Positions 51,701 through 61,127 are shown, counted from the first letter of the stretch. The stretch is DNA of 64,000 nucleotides from Chromobotia macracanthus (GCA_036877525.1 JAZGTH010000067.1:2078001-2142000); one strand, 5' to 3'. Numbers and translations are program-made. The notes: generated from the sequence alone by a model not told the origin.

Positions 51701-53829
51701 AATTGTAAGAATACAGAGAGTTTTCTGTCAGGATTAGGGTTTAAGTGTTGGTTAGGTTACATAATTTTTAACTAGCTGTATATAAATACAATAGTATTGT
51801 ATTTATAGCAGTCTATGGAATGTCCCCATTTAGACAGATAAACAAATGTGTGTATAAGCACCACATTTAGTCCTTGGCTCTGGGCATTTAATATCAAAGC
51901 CTAATGGTATAATGGGCACTTGTACGACACAAGACGGATCGCAGGCGTGCAGACTGCCTCTGCTTGGCCTGTTTTGACTGCAGGGACTGCACATCCATTC
52001 TGCAGGCTGGGATTGCTACAGTAAATTTAAGCAGTGATGGCAAACTCCTCTGGGATGTTCCTGGAGGGAGTGCGACATCATCAGAACCCCACGAGAGGCA
52101 GCGACGACAAATTCTCCTCTACTCTGCAGTGTCATTGATGTGGCTCATTTATCAGTCATAAATCAGAGGCCAGGAAGCACCATGGGTGATGTTTTAAACA
52201 GCAGATGAGAGGAAGGACCAGACATCTGTGAGGGTGATCGAGCGAGAGAGAGGTTTAATGCCCGCAGTTTAGGGTGTCTGACTGCTGTGACTGTGGTGTG
52301 ATGCATACAGGGGTATTTTCTAGTTAAAACAGCACTGTTTTTCTGCCCTCTCTCTCCATCTTTCTCTCTCTCACACAGCATAAAACAGATTCTTCTATAA
52401 TTAAAATCAAAGGCACAGCCGCAGATGTGTAACATGGGTTTCAGGTAGGACTGGTGCTTTACCAAATATTCAGTCTTAAAGATTTGTCTGGTGTGTTTTA
52501 AACTGGTGTGGTAAAGCTGAAGTCCACATCACACAGCCCTGCTGTAGCTACAGGTGCATACCACAGCTGTCGAAGGATGTGGCTGAGCAACCAAAATACA
52601 ATCCAGCTTTAAACAAAAGCAAGAACTGTACCCTGGCACTCCCGCATGTGACTTTTAGATGTTGTTTTTAAATCAGCCATAACAAAACCAAACAGTTTCA
52701 TTATGACAAGAACAGAATGCTGTTTTTCCTTTTTCTGCTAAATCGTAGTTTTCAGTAACCTAAATCTTTAGATCTTTAGAAAAGGAAATATAAAAAGTTA
52801 TAAAGATATGGGTCCCATTCCTATAAAATTCCAGAGATTGATGAAGGTCAAGCCTGAGTCAGGTCTGTCGTCCAGCATGCAAACAGAACAGCAGGATCTG
52901 TACGGTTTGAGCCAATGAATCTGACAGATGGATAAAACAATCTTTGGTGTGGACGAAGTGAACGACTGTGTTTTGAAAGCTGCAGGCCGGCTGAGTGGGA
53001 AGGTGTAAGAACATGAAAAAGAGCGACTGGCAGCTCTGATTTCAAGCTGACATCTGACTGAAAGCTTTAAAGAAACATGAAGTGCTCATCTGTTCTCAAG
53101 CTGCTGTCTTGGGCAATACATTAAGATGAAATGTGCTGCTGTTTGAATGAATGAATAAATAATGGCAAGCTCCTTCATCAACCTTCCATTTGCAAAATTG
53201 ACAGACGTGTTTTAGGGTTTAGCGACAGATGCAGTATTACTGCGGTAAATATTAATAACTTTAACTGACCAAAAAAAAGCATAGCTTCGATTTAATATGC
53301 AACTAATGCTTTTAGCCAAAGATGGAGGTTTCTATTTATTGCTGACAAACAACCAAATGGAAAATGAAACTGATATGTTCATGGCGTATCCCTGCACGGA
53401 ATTACCAACAGATCACATTCGACTCAGCAGTGACTCTGTTTCCTATCATCATTAAAGTTACACTCACTTGTCAACTAGAGTCCTGATAACCGCCAGCGTG
53501 TCGAGAACCAAACCATCCACGTTTTGCTTTTTCCTGCGCAGCTCGTGCGGCCCTCGACCTCGCCTGGGTGGTCGCACTGGGTCCCTTGGCCGGCTGCCTC
53601 TGGTTTCCGGGGGATCAGATACAGAGTTATCTACTCGCCTGAGCTGCCTGCGAGGGGCCAGTCCTTCCTCCACATCACTGTCCTCTCTGCACACGCAGCT
53701 GTTCCCCATAACTCCACTGGACGAGAGGCTGGGCCAAAACTGCAATGACTGCAGCTGTTCTACGGTCAGGCGTAGAACCTGTGCGAGGCTCCTGCTGGCA
53801 CAGAATGCAATCCAGGTGGCCACTATCAT
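45607..53829 (-). CDS. rspry1: rspry1, RING finger and SPRY domain-containing protein 1 (complete, 14 coding exons)
   Basis: Coding exons, 5' to 3': 53468-53829, 51414-51466, 50282-50394, 49575-49698, 49119-49177, 48753-48819, 48523-48654, 48070-48185, 47071-47214, 46875-46986, 46647-46749, 46422-46574, 46174-46278, 45607-45703. The lengths sum to 1740 nt: 579 residues plus TGA, against about 576 in human. All junctions are GT-AG and all phases agree. The N-terminus has a hydrophobic signal-like stretch (MIVATWIAFCASRSLAQ), then MGNSCVCRED, a basic region (PRDPVRPPRRGRGPHE) and a helical region; B30.2/SPRY spans about residues 343-505; a C-terminal C3HC4 RING spans about 530-564. The family is a probable E3 ubiquitin ligase; human mutations cause a spondyloepimetaphyseal dysplasia. 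It diverges from psme3ip1 across a shared promoter. Confidence 0.98.
45981..46016 (+). mobile_element. Short tRNA-like SINE remnant in rspry1 intron 13
   Basis: ACCTGTAGCTCAATTGGCAG with AGCATTGTGTTTGCAA has the A-box/D-arm look of a tRNA head, but the B-box and acceptor stem are missing. Not a tRNA gene. Confidence 0.45.
46174..46278 (-). CDS. rspry1: rspry1 coding exon 13 (residues 513-547, RING part 1)
   Basis: Encodes RHRRLALLKQVNIRDNCCTL and CCDQMADTELRPCLH: the first RING ligands C530, C533, C545 and H547. Leucine stands where human has glycine in the PCGH motif; metal ligands are unaffected. Acceptor TTGTTGCAG, donor GTACAA. Confidence 0.96.
46422..46574 (-). CDS. rspry1: rspry1 coding exon 12 (residues 462-512, SPRY end)
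   Basis: Encodes TSGFFAAASFMSYQQCEFNF through SDEKIILP; acceptor CTCCGTCAG, donor GTTTGC. Confidence 0.96.
46647..46749 (-). CDS. rspry1: rspry1 coding exon 11 (residues 428-461, SPRY)
   Basis: Encodes GDAIGFLLDLSKKQMIFYLN then GHQLPPEKQVFSSA; the FxLNG motif is typical of SPRY. Acceptor TTTTATAG, donor GTAAGT. Confidence 0.96.
46875..46986 (-). CDS. rspry1: rspry1 coding exon 10 (residues 391-427, SPRY)
   Basis: Encodes [20 protein letters not shown] through HPCWKE; a near-identical stretch is present in human. The acceptor tract is a TG repeat. Confidence 0.97.
47071..47214 (-). CDS. rspry1: rspry1 coding exon 9 (residues 343-390, SPRY)
   Basis: Encodes ARCDTSSFESVRCTFCVDSG, WFYEVTV and MQIGWATKDSKFFNH, the conserved core strands of a B30.2/SPRY fold; acceptor CGTTCCTCAG, donor GTGTGT. 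Confidence 0.97.
48070..48185 (-). CDS. rspry1: rspry1 coding exon 8 (residues 304-342)
   Basis: Encodes FIKEGRQFTYEKVNLSNINA through SKYLKISPSGLE, the lead-in to the SPRY domain; acceptor CACTGCAG, donor GTAAGA. Confidence 0.96.
48523..48654 (-). CDS. rspry1: rspry1 coding exon 7 (residues 260-303)
   Basis: Encodes SENKLTVSESCISDHLSVLE through RQVGFCAQWSLDNL; acceptor TTTGTTTCAG, donor GTGAGT. Confidence 0.96.
48753..48819 (-). CDS. rspry1: rspry1 coding exon 6 (residues 238-259)
   Basis: Encodes SFKAHPTVMLFALIALEKFS and QT plus one base; acceptor TTGGTTCCAG, donor GTATGT. Confidence 0.95.
49119..49177 (-). CDS. rspry1: rspry1 coding exon 5 (residues 218-237)
   Basis: Encodes GPASIALLSTGTLEYLLESL; acceptor CCGGCTACAG, donor GTGAGA. 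Easily missed because the exon is only 59 nt. Confidence 0.95.
49575..49698 (-). CDS. rspry1: rspry1 coding exon 4 (residues 177-217)
   Basis: Encodes DALQKLADMLDLS through ARHRNITAVLGCLAEKLA; acceptor TGTGTTCTCAG, donor GTGAGG. The segment around AVVARQALIP is the least conserved part against human. Confidence 0.96.
50282..50394 (-). CDS. rspry1: rspry1 coding exon 3 (residues 139-176)
   Basis: Encodes DDGWLEVVQSLIRVIP through LLLDECPLPTK; acceptor TCACTGCAG, donor GTGACT. Confidence 0.96.
50616..50651. repeat. 15-bp perfect inverted repeat, 6-nt loop (rspry1 intron 2)
   Basis: ACATTTCTTAAAGTA (50616-50630) and TACTTTAAGAAATGT (50637-50651) are exact complements; one more C-G pair extends it. 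Confidence 0.9.
51414..51466 (-). CDS. rspry1: rspry1 coding exon 2 (residues 121-138)
   Basis: Encodes NDQEPPYSMITLHEMAET; acceptor TTGTGTTGCAG, donor GTGAGT. Confidence 0.96.
53468..53829 (-). CDS. rspry1: rspry1 coding exon 1 (residues 1-120)
   Basis: Start MIVATWIAFCASRSLAQ matches the human MIV...ASRSLGQ start. Ends ...DTLAVIRTLVD plus two bases before GTGAGT. A second Met-Gly (MGNSCVCRE) could in principle be a myristoylated internal start, but the upstream Met is conserved. Confidence 0.96.
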
Positions 53830-53971
53830 ATCACTGGAAGGACTTTAGAGGGTGTCTCGGTACAAGCCGGGTAGACGTGTCGGTCATCGTGCTACTGAAT
53901 GCGATCAGCAGCCACGAGCAAAACTGACGGCGCAGTCAACACGCATCCTACAGCCCGGGAGGTTTTCACTC
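53830..53971 (-). other. rspry1: rspry1 5' UTR part of coding exon 1
   Basis: A strong acceptor TCTGCTCTTTCACAG ends before 53971, placing 142 nt of 5' UTR before the ATG. A TAG-ended alternative acceptor lies nearer the ATG. Confidence 0.6.
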
Positions 53972-54189
53972 CTGTGAAAGAGCAGAGAAATTTCATTAGG
54001 TTACTCATCAAGTTATTGTCAATGTGGGCAGACATCATAGCAACCCAAGACTCGCAAAACACAAAAATTAAGTGCTCAGAGAGAAAGAAACAGGCAGTTA
54101 AAGTAAGACACCATAAAAACACTCATGATAGACTCTGATCTGATTATCACTCGCTGAAAAATAACATAACAGACCATAAGCTTGTGAGC

Positions 54190-54490
54190 TAATAATCCAC
54201 TGATAATAACTTACAATAACGTTCAATCTCTTAACATTGGTTAATGGTTCAGCTAACAGGAACTAACATGTACAATATTGTAAACCACTTTTTATCTTTG
54301 TTAATGTGAGCTAACACTAATGTTGTTCATGTTAGTTCATTATTCATGAACGTGATTGTATTGGTTGTATTAGGAAATGTTGAAATGAACATTTTTAGGA
54401 TTAATAAATGCTGTATCAGTATCGTTTACTGTAACTAACAGACTGAAACCATTAACAAACGCGACCTGAATGGTTAACACTACAGTAGAC
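54190..54490. mobile_element. Diverged dispersed repeat rich in GTTAATG / TTAACATT words (rspry1 5' intron)
   Basis: Words such as CTTAACATTGGTTAATG, GTTAGTTCATTATTCATGAA and ATTAATAAATGCTGTATCAG resemble a DNA-transposon-derived repeat common in cyprinids, as I remember it. Ends not resolved. Confidence 0.5.
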
Positions 54491-54668
54491 TACATCATCC
54501 AGTGTATGTTTACACTATAAAGTTTATTAACAGAACAACAGTAAGTCATCGTTAATAAAATAATAAGTAATATTGTTGTGAAACCATCTTAACAAACAGA
54601 TCCTCTACACATAACCTCGCTGGTGTTAGCCGCGGCTAACTTACACAGCTAACTTTATAAACAACGCC

Positions 54669-54713
54669 AATAATAATAATAATAATAATAATAATAATTA
54701 ATAATAATAATAA
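54669..54713. repeat. (AAT)n microsatellite
   Basis: About fourteen AAT/TAA units with one interruption, in the intron upstream of rspry1 coding exon 1. Confidence 0.92.
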
Positions 54714-54971
54714 ACACGGACAACACAACAAAATCGCCATTCACAAACGCACACGAAACAAGCTTGTAGAAATGTGGTCGTTTCACTTCATACGAGTCAG
54801 TGAACTTACTCAAGCACTACCGAGCTCCCTCCGTAGTGTGCAGCTCAACAGATGTGACACAGCCCCTCACATCAGCCATGTAGCCTTTCAAGGGCTGATC
54901 GTGAACACACATGAGGTAACCCGTGTATTATTAACCACATTAATACAGACAGAGACAGAGTTACTCACCCG

Positions 54972-55030
54972 CTGGAGGGTGGAGGCTGGAGGGTGGAGGC
55001 TGGAGGGTGAAGGGTGGAGGGTGGAGGCAG
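54972..55030. repeat. Short GGAGGGTGGAGGCT tandem repeat
   Basis: About four imperfect copies of a 14-bp unit, G-rich on the plus strand. Open frames across it are not genes. Confidence 0.8.
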
Positions 55031-55275
55031 CCGTGCTGATCTGGAGGCCGGACACAGACGACACGAGAAGCCTGGAGCTACTTCTGCAAAACATCGTCCA
55101 TGTTTATCATGATATTGACCAGCCCTTCATGACCAGCACCGTGTGCATCACACATGCACACAGATCCAGACGAACAGGGTCGGTAACAGCACGAAAACAC
55201 GCTGGAGGACTGATACAGGATCAGTCATGTGTGTCGCTCGACCCCTCCCCGCAACCGGTGAACGCCGCCACTTAC

Positions 55276-55560
55276 GATCTGATGTCGGCTTACACACATT
55301 ATAAATAGCTTGTAAAAAAATAAATAACTTTCTCTGCAGACGTGTGTTAAAATACTCTCCCGCTTGCATCAAGAAGCCTGTAGCGGAATAATATACAAAA
55401 TGATCTTCAACGGGAACGATCAAGAGCTTCCTGCAGCCACGGCTGAGGAGAAAATAAACACGCATACTTGTAAAGTTTGGGTAATAATACTAAAAAAAAA
55501 AGGAATATAATAATTAAAAAAAAAAGTAATCCGCCGGACATTATAACATCATGAAAGCGA
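55276..55560 (-). other. rspry1: Probable rspry1 non-coding first exon
   Basis: A strong donor CAGATC/GTAAGTGG follows 55276 on the minus strand, positioned to splice to the acceptor at 53971. The upstream limit is approximate and set by the divergent promoter. Confidence 0.45.
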
Positions 55561-55620
55561 CGTTTTCTCAAGCGCGTCGTCCAATAAAACTACATTTCCC
55601 ATGAGCCTTTGAGCGTAGGA
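55561..55620. promoter_or_regulatory. Divergent rspry1 / psme3ip1 promoter with CCAAT box and ZNF143-type site
   Basis: CCAAT at 55581-55585 is followed by ACTACATTTCCCATGAGC (55589-55606), close to the ZNF143/STAF consensus ACTACAATTCCCAGMATGC, which is typical of housekeeping bidirectional promoters. It lies between the two divergently transcribed genes, and GC content rises locally. Confidence 0.6.
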
Positions 55621-55681
55621 ACGAGTAACGTCAGAACATGTTTCCCACGGGTTCATTATACGGAGACACAGACCGGAGTAG
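55621..55681 (+). other. psme3ip1: Probable psme3ip1 non-coding first exon
   Basis: Directly downstream of the ZNF143-type site. The donor ACCGGAGTAG/GTAAAT ends it at 55681, and the next acceptor is at 56698. No ATG-led frame continues into the coding exons. Confidence 0.45.
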
Positions 55682-56261
55682 GTAAATATCCGACCGTATT
55701 TCCGATGATTTATTCCTCGTTTGATCTGCGACCGATGACATGTTCATCTGACGTGCAAAGCGAGCGTTTTCTAAAGCTGTGTCGCGTACGTTTGTCCGAC
55801 TGCCGTGTAAATATCGCGTTTGGTTGATCATCCAGTGAGTTTGATCATGGCCATGCATGCTCGCCTTCAGATGAATGATCAGGTCGTGCTGTTGAATCAG
55901 TCAAATGACAAATATTGGCCAATATTGCATGTTGTACATGCTTATTGCGGGGACTTTTCTATATGTATTAAATAAAGTGGCTGTACAGTGTCGTTGCGTT
56001 ATACGTGTGTTGTGTGTTTTGATGTTTATTGTTATCACGTAAACTCTTTGATTTGGACTTCATATTTGTCACCACTTTTGCCTTGAAAGTGTTTATTAAA
56101 CGATGTGATGAATTGCATTGATTTGTACAAATACATATAGCTGGGTTATAGCTATAAGATATTCATATCTATACCCCTGTTATAGATATGAAATGGTTTT
56201 GGGTTTTAAAGTGTAATTTGTTTGTGCGTTTGCTTGTTAAAGGTTTGATTGCATTAAACCT

Positions 56262-56316
56262 TTAACATGGCATCAGATACAGATTAAAGGTCGGTCTGTA
56301 TCTGATGCCATGTTAA
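56262..56316. repeat. Perfect 22-bp inverted repeat with 11-nt spacer, nested with a second hairpin
   Basis: The arm 56262-56283 (starting TTAACATGGCATC) is an exact inverse of 56295-56316 (ending GATGCCATGTTAA). Just upstream, GTTAAAGGTTT (56235-56245) also pairs with AAACCTTTAAC (56256-56266), so two stems share bases and are mutually exclusive. It sits in the psme3ip1 5' UTR intron. Confidence 0.92.
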
Positions 56317-56706
56317 CTGCTCAAATCGACCACTAGGGGGGAGTGTTTAACTTTTTACAGAAGAGAAACTGAATATTTTTAACATTGCATATCTGGTTAA
56401 CATATTGTATTACACCTATAAATGTACCAGTGATGTATGAATGTTCCTTTAGTTCTTTATTAGTCAATGTTAAGTTCCTAATCTAATTCATAATTAAGTA
56501 TAAATTGATGATGGGTAAAAGTTGTGGCTTGTATTCTCTCATATCTCTGTACAGAACATACAGCAGATGACTTCATGAACTGCTTACAGTATTTATCCTC
56601 ATCACATTGACACCAAACCGGTGAGTGAAGATATTTACACCGAGTGTAGAAACATGTTTTAAAGTATAAAGGAGTTCTGGTGACTGTGTGCTGTGTAGGC
56701 TCAGCT

Positions 56707-56821
56707 ATGGCAGATGGTGTGGACCTCGGCCGGAAGTTTGTTTCAGAGTCTGAACTAGAAGAGAGAAGAAAGAAGAGACAGGAGGAATGGGAGAAGGTCC
56801 GCAAACCAGACGACCCAGAGG
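56707..56821 (+). CDS. psme3ip1: psme3ip1 coding exon 1 (residues 1-38)
   Basis: Exon starts at 56699 after TGTGTAG; ATG at 56707 opens MADGVDLGRKFVSESELEER. Ends after VRKPDDPE plus G, donor GTGAGA. Confidence 0.96.
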
Positions 56822-59800
56822 GTGAGAAGCTCTCAGCTAACAGCAGTTACACATATTAACAAAAGAGGCTTATTGATACACGTAAGATCTTCTCAAATAC
56901 AAGTGCCAACTTCTGATCATGTCCGTTCCATGTCTGCTGTGCAACAGAGGTGCCAGAGGAAGAGTACGACCCCCGATCTCTGTACGAGAGGCTACAAGAG
57001 CAGAAAGAAAAGAAACAGGAAGAATTTGAGGAGCAGTTCAAATTCAGTAAGCGCTGATGGTTGCCCCATCTTTAAACCTTTATTTGTATCAAACGCAGAT
57101 CTCTCGGATGACACACATCACACAGTCTCAGGGGCTTGCCTCTACTGTCTAGATGTGACCTCATTTTTGGGTTAATCTGTCACTGCTTGCGCACATAAGC
57201 ATGTTGGAGTGTGTGTTCAAGTGCTGGTGTGTGTTTGAGCGTTTGGGTGGGTGTGAACAGATGGGAGTGCTGGAGATCAAGAGCAGGTCTGTTCTTGCGG
57301 GTACTGACGGGAGACTGGCATGAGCTTAACATCTCTGCTTCGTCTCCGTATCCCTGGTGACAATCCCACTCTCAGTCTCCCTGGCGACCACTGCTCCTGT
57401 TGCTGATTCCAAGGGCCGGATCTCTACATCTACAAGCTATAGAACCAGCGCGGTGGTCGTATTCACAGAGAACACTCGATGGGAATCTATTTCATTAAAG
57501 GGGATTCCAATTAAGTTGGATTATTGAGGAGAATTATTTTGGCAGCAATCTGTTCCATTAACAGTTTCCTGACGTCTGCAGAAAGAATCATTAACTGAAT
57601 CTTTAAAGGGATAGTTTACCAAAATATAAAGATGTTTTAGTTTGTCTCATGTTATTACAAACCTGTATGACTTTCTATAAGACACAAAAAAAGATATAAT
57701 GCAGACTGTAACAAACTAACAGCTTCAGTCACTTTTCATGTTTTCTTCATTGTATGAAGACAAATCAGTGTCAACTTTCTTAGGAATTTCACAGAAAAGA
57801 AAAGTCATAGAGGTTTCGAAGGAAAGATTTGCGTAAACTAGCTGTTTAATGAATTAGAATAGATTAAAGGAACCAGAATTGTTAAATTCCTTAGGATTCA
57901 TTTCCCTAGAAAATAGTGTTTCAACGGCAAATGCCAAATAAATTGTGTTCCAATTGTGTTTGTCTGTTCCTCCACAGAGAATATGGTTAAAGGTTTGGAT
58001 GAAGATGAAACCAGCTTTCTTGACGAGGTGTCACGGCAGCAGTCTCTAATAGAGAAACGCAGGCGGGATGAGGAGGCTCAGGAGATAAAGGAATACAGGA
58101 TATCCTTTTTACCCCTTAAAGTGCACACAACATTACTGTCATGCAGCTCTTGAAAATCGACAGGCAGTTTTGCTTTCTGCCCGTATCTGTCTCCGCTCTC
58201 ATCTTTGTTAAGCTGGCAGTGAAAGCCGCAGCTGTCAAACACACTGCTGGCAGGTGAAAAGTAAAGTAGAATTCTTGTACCTTGTTAGTGTATATGTGTT
58301 GAAATAAGACAGCCCCGGGGGAGCGTGCTGCACTGAGGGTTTCAACAGTAAGACACTCTGGCATGGCAAACTGGTGGGAAATGAAACAGAGAAGTCTCCC
58401 TGCTTTCACATTCAAGTAATTGACTTTGTTTTGCAACTAGAAAAAAATTCACACTGAAGTGATGCATCAAGTTTACGGTCTAAAACAATAATTCTGACAA
58501 TGTTTTGGTTTAAGGAAAAAAACGTGTTTAAGAATGTTTAAAGCAAGATTGATTTCACATTAGAATTCCTTAGTATTTAATGTTGAAATATTTTGTCTTC
58601 AGCCATCGTCATGTAGCTGCACTTTTCATAATTAGGTCATTAAGTCATAATTAGGGGAACTAATGGAAAACAGGAAACACTTATGACCATAAACCAGTTT
58701 AGCAACAGATACAAAGAACTAAAAAAGTATGTAAGTGTACTTTGACCAAGGAATATGAATTCCTCATACTATTTAGTGACATATCATGGGTTAGGACACA
58801 CAGTAATTAATCTCATCTCATTAAATTGTATTAACGTGATGTTGTTACATAGACATTTAAAGTCAGGCGGTATGCTTTTATCCACACTGTATGATTGATT
58901 TTTCATCCTGAAGCTTGTGATACCATCAGTGGCGCCCTTTCTTTTCTGCCAGTCAGGTACGCCTGTAGATAGAAGGTTGGAGGATGCGTTGTCGTGGCAA
59001 CTGAAACCTTTCCCCGGGCTTGATAACTGCATCTAAAAGCACCACTGAGAACCGCAATCTGCTTCTAATGTGCCCTAATTCTACTGAATTTTGCTCCTCT
59101 TGGAAGCATCAAACTCTCTTACCTGTAAGTGTGTCACCTTTTTAGACCATTTGTGAGCGCTGAGAGGTTTGATGTGTGTGGTGACACTGGCTTTATTTCA
59201 GCTTCCTAACTTTTGAAGTGGTTTTGTTCTGTTTTCCGCTGTAGCTCTGCTCCAGCTTTTGTCCTAACAAAAGCTCTTATAGCTTTAAATAAACTGCATT
59301 TATCCGATGGCTTACAACAGCTCCCAATTCACAGTGTAGGAAAGAATGTTGTTAGTTGTTGAGTTTTTTTTCACGGCTTTGTTACACCTGTGTGTGTCAG
59401 TGGTTTCTCTTGACCAATGAGTGTCACAGCGCTCTGCAGAAGCTGGCCAGCAGTGAGAGCCAGAAGAAGGAACCTGAGAAAAAAGCAGGAGTCAAGCCAG
59501 CAGAGCATAGGATCAGTCACCTGTCTCAGGCCCACCTGCTGGCCGGAGCAGTTAAACGCCGCAGGTACCAAAACAGGGCTGATGGAAACTAAAATAAGTG
59601 GTTTCAGCAGAACACAACCCCCCCAAAGGCACTCATAAAACAGTTTTATTTAATATTAACATTAGAATTAAATGAAAAAGGAACTTCCAGAAAATGTCCA
59701 TCATGTGTCCATGACTGTGGAAGTTAATTCCTGAACAAAACCGAGGTTGTAGTTTGTTTGCTTGTTTGTTTGTCTTTATACAGCTCGTCTCAGTCTTCAG

Positions 59801-60554
59801 AGGGAAGTAAGAAGCTGAAAGCAGAAGAAACAATAGCTGGCAATGGCAGTCATACAGGTGAGCAATGACCTAACCCTAACTTTATATCACATCAGTTAGT
59901 GAGAATGATCAGAGATCTGATTGTCATACTGCTCTTAAATGTAACAGAACATCTCAACACACAATTCCTTGTCTCGACTAAGGTTAATTCCAGCATTAGA
60001 GCTTGTGCTCGGTTAGAGCAACTGACTTTAATCTGTTTAAGAAGTGGAATTGAAAGAATTTTCAGGTTAAACCTTTATGTCTGTGACATGCTGTTGATTA
60101 CCACAGAAACTTGCCTCAGCATGAATATGAAGTTTTTTTGTCAATACATTTTTTGAGACCAAATTATTCATGTATGCCTTAGAAACTATTTATTGAACTT
60201 TTGCTTAACACAAAATATTACTTAAATACGGTAAAAGAGCTTAACAAAGTGTGCTGATGATTAGCAATCGTGAGGTAAAAAAGGCATCCTTTTAGACGTA
60301 CAGAAGATCAGAGGCTGAATTTGCCCTTTATGTGTTTTGTGTTCTCAGAGCAGGAGGCGGGTGAGGCCAGATCCCCCGGCACAGGCGTGACCCGCTCGGG
60401 CATCCTCCACCTGCCCTCTGCGTCTGTGTGCGTGGGCATCCTGCCAGGGCTGGGTGCGTACTCGGGCAGCAGCGACTCTGAATCCAGCAGTGATAGTGAA
60501 GGTATCGTGGACGAGATTGGCTCTCCCATGAAGCGCCACAGGCTCTTCAGATAG
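56707..60554 (+). CDS. psme3ip1: psme3ip1 (fam192a/NIP30), PSME3-interacting protein (complete, 6 coding exons)
   Basis: Coding exons: 56707-56821, 56948-57046, 57978-58099, 59428-59564, 59784-59857, 60349-60554. The sum is 753 nt: 250 residues plus TAG, against about 254 in human. Signature stretches are FVSESELEERRKKRQEEWEK, YDPRSLYERLQEQK, GLDEDETSFLDEVSRQQ, QAHLLAGAVK and the C-terminal GILPGLGAYSGSSDSESSSD, which is the phospho-Ser-rich PA28-gamma binding tail. The protein is a nuclear, largely helical, charged partner of the PA28-gamma (PSME3) 20S proteasome activator. Intron 3 is an AT-AC intron (58100-59427); all others are GT-AG. It diverges from rspry1 and converges on cpne2. Confidence 0.98.
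56948..57046 (+). CDS. psme3ip1: psme3ip1 coding exon 2 (residues 39-71)
   Basis: Encodes EVPEEEYDPRSLYERLQEQK through EEFEEQFKF; acceptor GTGCAACAG, donor GTAAGC. Confidence 0.96.
57601..57850. mobile_element. Diverged MITE copy in psme3ip1 intron 2
   Basis: CTTTAAAGGGATAGTTTACC, then GTTATTACAAACCTGTATGA and CTTTCTATAAGACACAAAAA match one end of the cyprinid repeat also seen at 2303 and 16690. Confidence 0.65.
57978..58099 (+). CDS. psme3ip1: psme3ip1 coding exon 3 (residues 72-112)
   Basis: Encodes KNMVKGLDEDETSFLDEVSR through EEAQEIKEYR. Ends in phase 0 at AGG, followed directly by ATATCCTTTTT, a U12-type AT-AC donor; there is no nearby GT donor that keeps the frame. Confidence 0.95.
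58100..59427 (+). other. psme3ip1: AT-AC (U12-type) intron of psme3ip1
   Basis: 5' splice site ATATCCTTTTT (58100-58110) is a perfect match to the minor-spliceosome consensus ATATCCTT. Branch-site TCTCTTGAC (59406-59414) fits the U12 consensus TTCCTTRAC, with the branch A at 59413, 14 nt before the end. The intron ends GTGTCAC (AC at 59426-59427). Joining AGG to AGC keeps the frame (EYR/SALQKLASSES), aligning with human EYR/NNLKK. Length 1328 nt. Confidence 0.93.
59428..59564 (+). CDS. psme3ip1: psme3ip1 coding exon 4 (residues 113-157)
   Basis: Encodes SALQKLASSESQKKEPEKKA through LSQAHLLAGAVKRR; donor GTACCA. Begins right after the AC end of the minor-class intron. Confidence 0.95.
59784..59857 (+). 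CDS. psme3ip1: psme3ip1 coding exon 5 (residues 158-182)
   Basis: Encodes SSSQSSEGSKKLKAEETIAG and NGSHT plus one base; acceptor TCTTTATACAG, donor GTGAGC. Confidence 0.93.
60349..60554 (+). CDS. psme3ip1: psme3ip1 coding exon 6 (residues 183-250 and stop)
   Basis: Encodes EQEAGEARSPGTGVTRSGIL through VGILPGLGAYSGSSDSESSS and ends MKRHRLFR. The Ser/Glu/Asp-rich tail is the conserved PA28-gamma-binding, CK2-type phosphorylation segment. Acceptor GTTCTCAG. Confidence 0.96.
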
Positions 60555-60670
60555 ACACACTGACAGAGCTGATTGAGCTCCCTAACTACGTATTTTCTTA
60601 CGTCAGCTTGATACTGTGCGTTTCAGTTTTGAAACGTTTGTTCCATTTTTCATTTTATTGCTTGATGTTT

Positions 60671-61127
60671 ATTAAAGACTTCTGTAGTGGTAACATTCAT
60701 TGTTTGTTGTTGATGTCTTGTGCTCTCAAAACATGACACTTCCCCCCCATCCTCCTCATATTATTACATTTTATACAGTTTAAACCTCTGGCAGCTTAAC
60801 CTGGTGACGCACCTACCCAACTACTCACCCACCCCTGCGGCTTCTTCAGAACTAGTGGCCAAAGAATGAGCGAGAGCTGTGGAAGAAGACTGCTTAAACG
60901 AAACTTTTACACCATATCCAAATCAGACATGTTATGGGCAGTGCTTGTTTGAAGACGTTTCAAGATTTTGGTTGTTGAGTTTTAAGTTTGTTTGATGTTA
61001 TTTTTTTAACAATATGCTGTTATGCAAAGAATGCTGGAATTTTCATGAACTGTGCCCTATAAATAAATGAAACTGTGTGTAATAGTTCACTGGAGCATAA
61101 CCAGTGAGGAGAGAATGGAAAAATAAA
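60671..61127 (+). terminator. psme3ip1 polyadenylation signals
   Basis: ATTAAA at 60671-60676, AATAAA at 61062-61067 and AATAAA at 61122-61127. The last is followed by a GT-rich element (GTTTCTCATGGTTTTGTTC), so it is a likely distal site; the first would give a 3' UTR of about 140 nt. Confidence 0.6.

Noticed and set aside
54772..55308. 178-codon open frame over the rspry1 5' region
   Set aside because: Crosses a GGAGGGTGGAGGC tandem repeat and a probable first exon on the other strand; no conserved features.
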